23,161 nt of DNA from JBDIBB01 sp039812685. GTDB lineage: Bacteria; Acidobacteriota; Vicinamibacteria; Vicinamibacterales; JAFNAJ01. The position numbers and the translations under genes were made by a program. Below the pieces are notes generated by a model. The model worked only from the letters and a program-made list of their open reading frames with translations, was not told the origin of the DNA and searched no databases. Location of the stretch: assembly GCA_039812685.1 (NCBI GenBank), contig JBDIBB010000066.1, forward strand, positions 1 to 23,161, read 5' to 3'. Shown here piece by piece: positions 21,391 through 23,161 of the stretch. Position 1 is the first letter of the stretch. Each line of letters begins with the position of its first letter.

Positions 21391-23097
21391 TCATGCGGCC
21401 ACGCGACGGGCGGCGCGCCGTTCCCAGAAGTCTTCGTAGCGTCGACTGAGGAGGCAGCAGCGCAGGGCGATGATGGCGTCTGCCCCGGCGACGGTCCAGT
21501 GCATGCCCGCGCGCTTGCAGCTGGTCCCGATCGCCAGCTTGCAGCCGGCTTCGACAACGCCGGTCGAGGTGCAGAACCCGGCCGCGCGAAACGCCGGGTA
21601 CTGCAAGCGGTGGCGGTTGTGCTCGACGTAGTCGAGGCACCGCCGCGCCTCGTCGGCGTACGGGGCGTGGACGCGGAGGGCGTGGAGGACGGCGTCAAGG
21701 GCACCGGCGTCGAGTTCCTCGTGGCGCGCGCGGGCCCAGGCCCGCGCCAGGTCGCTGGGGGCCCCGTCGATGGCCTTGCTCACATCGGAGAGGTGCTGCT
21801 TGGCGTGAAAGCGATCGACGATCTGCACCGCCCCGGGCAAGTGTTCGTCGGCAAGCTTCCAGATCCAGGGCGCGCCATCCCCGAGCACGACGCGTCGGCG
21901 CGCCTGGGCGAAGCCGCGCCGGGTGACCTCGCGGGTGACCCGCGCGGCAAACGCGCTCGGCGTGGCCTGGGTATCGTGTTGGGCGGCGCTTTCGATGGCG
22001 GCCGAGTAGGAGACCGAGCCCGCATCGCGGACGGGTGTCCCGTCGGCATCGCGCCCCTCGGCGCTCCAGACGGTGACGAGCTTGACCTCGCGGGTCTTCG
22101 CCGAGCCGTCGGGTTGTTTGCCCATCCTGCCCGCGACGGCGGCGGCACGCATCGGGGCCCCGGTGCCGTCCATGCCGAGGTATAAGGTGGGCGCATCGGG
22201 GGGCCACGTGCGTCACGACCGCGTGCTCATCGGCCGCGATCTCGCGGCCCAGCGCTTCGGCCGTGCGCTCCACCTGCCTGGCATCGACCGCGAGGCCCGC
22301 CAGGTCCTGCAGCAGGTCGCGGCTCTCGACGAAACAGACCAACGCGGCGGTCCGGCCGATCATCCGCGTCACGGCCGGCGACAGCGACGTGTCGATCAGC
22401 CCAAGCGCCTGGTCCCGCGGGCAGGCGCCCGTCCCACAGGCGGCGCAGTGGTAATACGCGCGTTCCAACACGAGCGGGCCCAACACGCTGTGGAACGTCT
22501 TCGCGCGTCGTCCGGCGTAGCGGGCCGGGTGGCCGCAGGCGCAGACGCGGGTCGGCAAGGTGTTGTCCGTGACGGCGGCATTGAGGCGTTGTTCTACGGC
22601 CTGGGCGACCAAGCGCAAGGCGGCGCGGCGGGCGGCGATCTCCACGGCCTCGAAGTCGAGGGCCGGGCCCACGACGGGGCCGATCAGGGTCGCGATTTCC
22701 GCCGTGACGTCCGCGCTGAGGGTCGCGCAGAGCCCCCTTTTTCGGCCCCCTCGCGGGCGGGGACCGCCGCCACCGCGTCCAGTTGGGCGTCGGCCCAGCC
22801 TTCGCAGGCTCGCCAGTAGGCCTCGACGTGCGCGCGGAAGTGGTGCCCCGCCTCGACTTGCTGGCGCGCGAGGGCGGCTTGCTCGGCGGTCAGGTAGCGG
22901 GAAGTCGTCGTGCCGCCGTCCGCGCGCGTCAGGCTGAAGTACGGCCCGTGTCGCGCCGTCGGGTCGTGGTGGCAGCGGCACCCCGGCTGGCCACATTTCA
23001 TGGTGCGCTCGGCGACCGAGCCCCGCCGCATCGGCGTGGGCGCGGTCAGCGCCACGGCGGTCGTCCGGACCGTCGAGGGACCCTTGTCGCTCGGCAT
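21391..23097 (-). pseudogene. ISKra4-family transposase with two compensating frameshifts
   Basis: Read from the ATG at 23097 the product would be about 568 residues after correction. The first part starts MPSDKGPSTVRTTAV and contains CGQPGCRCHHDP. At the A5G5 run (22742-22733) the frame must move by -1 to continue LCATLSADVTAEIATL and the zinc-finger region CACGHPARY / YYHCAACG. At a C6 run (22203-22198) it must move by +1 to give APTLYLGMDGTGAPMR, then VVLGDGAPWIWKLAD and STGVVEAGCK (DDE residues). The first and third parts share one frame. Each shift is cured by changing a homopolymer by one base. The copy is decayed, wrongly sequenced or, for the first site only, uses programmed frameshifting. 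A strong AGGAGG precedes the start. Confidence 0.8.
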
Positions 23098-23101
23098 GGC
23101 A

Positions 23102-23132
23102 GCCTCCTACGGCTACTCTAGCCGTAGGAGGC
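23102..23132 (-). promoter_or_regulatory. Perfect hairpin sequestering the second transposase's Shine-Dalgarno
   Basis: Arms 23102-23115 and 23119-23132 are perfectly complementary over 14 bp with a 3-nt loop. The arm nearer the gene contains AGGAGG (23108-23103 on the minus strand), 5 nt before the ATG at 23097. Folded RNA would hide the ribosome-binding site from incoming ribosomes. Confidence 0.75.
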
Positions 23133-23161
23133 GAGCGATTCCACCCCACATTTGCCCTAGC

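Larger units (their letters stand above)
21358..23157 (-). mobile_element. Second ISKra4-family insertion sequence, ends uncertain
   Basis: A second element carries a longer transposase of the same superfamily but a different subgroup. The right end may be the GGGCAAATGTGGGG read inward from 23157, and the left end the GGG at 21358; ends of this family often begin with GGG. The inverted match between the two sides is weak, so the boundaries are approximate. The element could extend past the window edge. Confidence 0.5.

Noticed and set aside
1..23161. CRISPR arrays, tRNA genes, rRNA genes, riboswitches and a plasmid or phage origin
   Set aside because: I looked for spaced repeats, cloverleaf-like segments, conserved rRNA stretches and iteron clusters on both strands and found none. 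Small structured RNAs could still be missed by eye.

Overview
This is a GC-rich bacterial chromosomal segment (about 70% G+C by eye) with dense, often overlapping genes. The gene mix is a GldA/F/G-like ABC operon with a DUF4340 protein, a Pal lipoprotein with a long proline linker, a class 1B pyrK-pyrD-pyrF cluster and large GT-C membrane proteins. It suggests Acidobacteriota, perhaps Vicinamibacteria, although Gemmatimonadota or Myxococcota-like lineages cannot be excluded. No rRNA, tRNA or CRISPR array was seen.

Left part (1-4966, minus strand): an operon reads ABC ATPase, ABC permease, GldG-like auxiliary protein, DUF4340 membrane-anchored protein, then probably a secreted protein that runs off the left edge. 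A TTGACC-N17-TAGCAT promoter lies upstream. Next comes a plus-strand metal-resistance pair (5162-7785): an ArsR/SmtB repressor with both classical metal sites, and a Zn/Cd/Pb-type P1B ATPase, overlapping by 4 nt. A convergent minus-strand gene (7812-8480) encodes a degenerate receiver fused to PilZ.

Middle (8667-12864, plus): a perfect TATAAT box precedes a translationally coupled trio. It comprises a LysW-like zinc-ribbon carrier with a very long Asp/Glu tail, a LarE-type sacrificial sulfur transferase, and a GT-C membrane protein. No larA/B/C or lysX/Z/Y/J/K gene accompanies them, so this trio is the best candidate for an undescribed system. A Pal lipoprotein gene with its own TTGACA-N17-TACGAT promoter follows, and then a UUCG-capped hairpin between convergent genes. 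On the minus strand pyrK, pyrD and pyrF (12979-15519) carry out two late steps of UMP synthesis.

Right part (15752-23161): a membrane-anchored phosphodiesterase-like protein is followed by an accessory zone. This zone holds a convergent GT-C-like membrane protein, an ISKra4-family IS (possibly ISMich2-like) with a candidate 10-bp target duplication, and a small secreted four-cysteine orphan. It also holds a 143-bp, 138/143-identical second copy of the phosphodiesterase gene's 3' end, and a second, larger ISKra4-family transposase on the minus strand with two compensating frameshifts in homopolymer runs. In both IS elements an inverted repeat sequesters the transposase ribosome-binding site. 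Several genes here (arsR, pilZ, the phosphodiesterase, the GT-C-like gene) have a -10-like hexamer 8-9 nt before the start codon and no clear Shine-Dalgarno, suggesting leaderless mRNAs.
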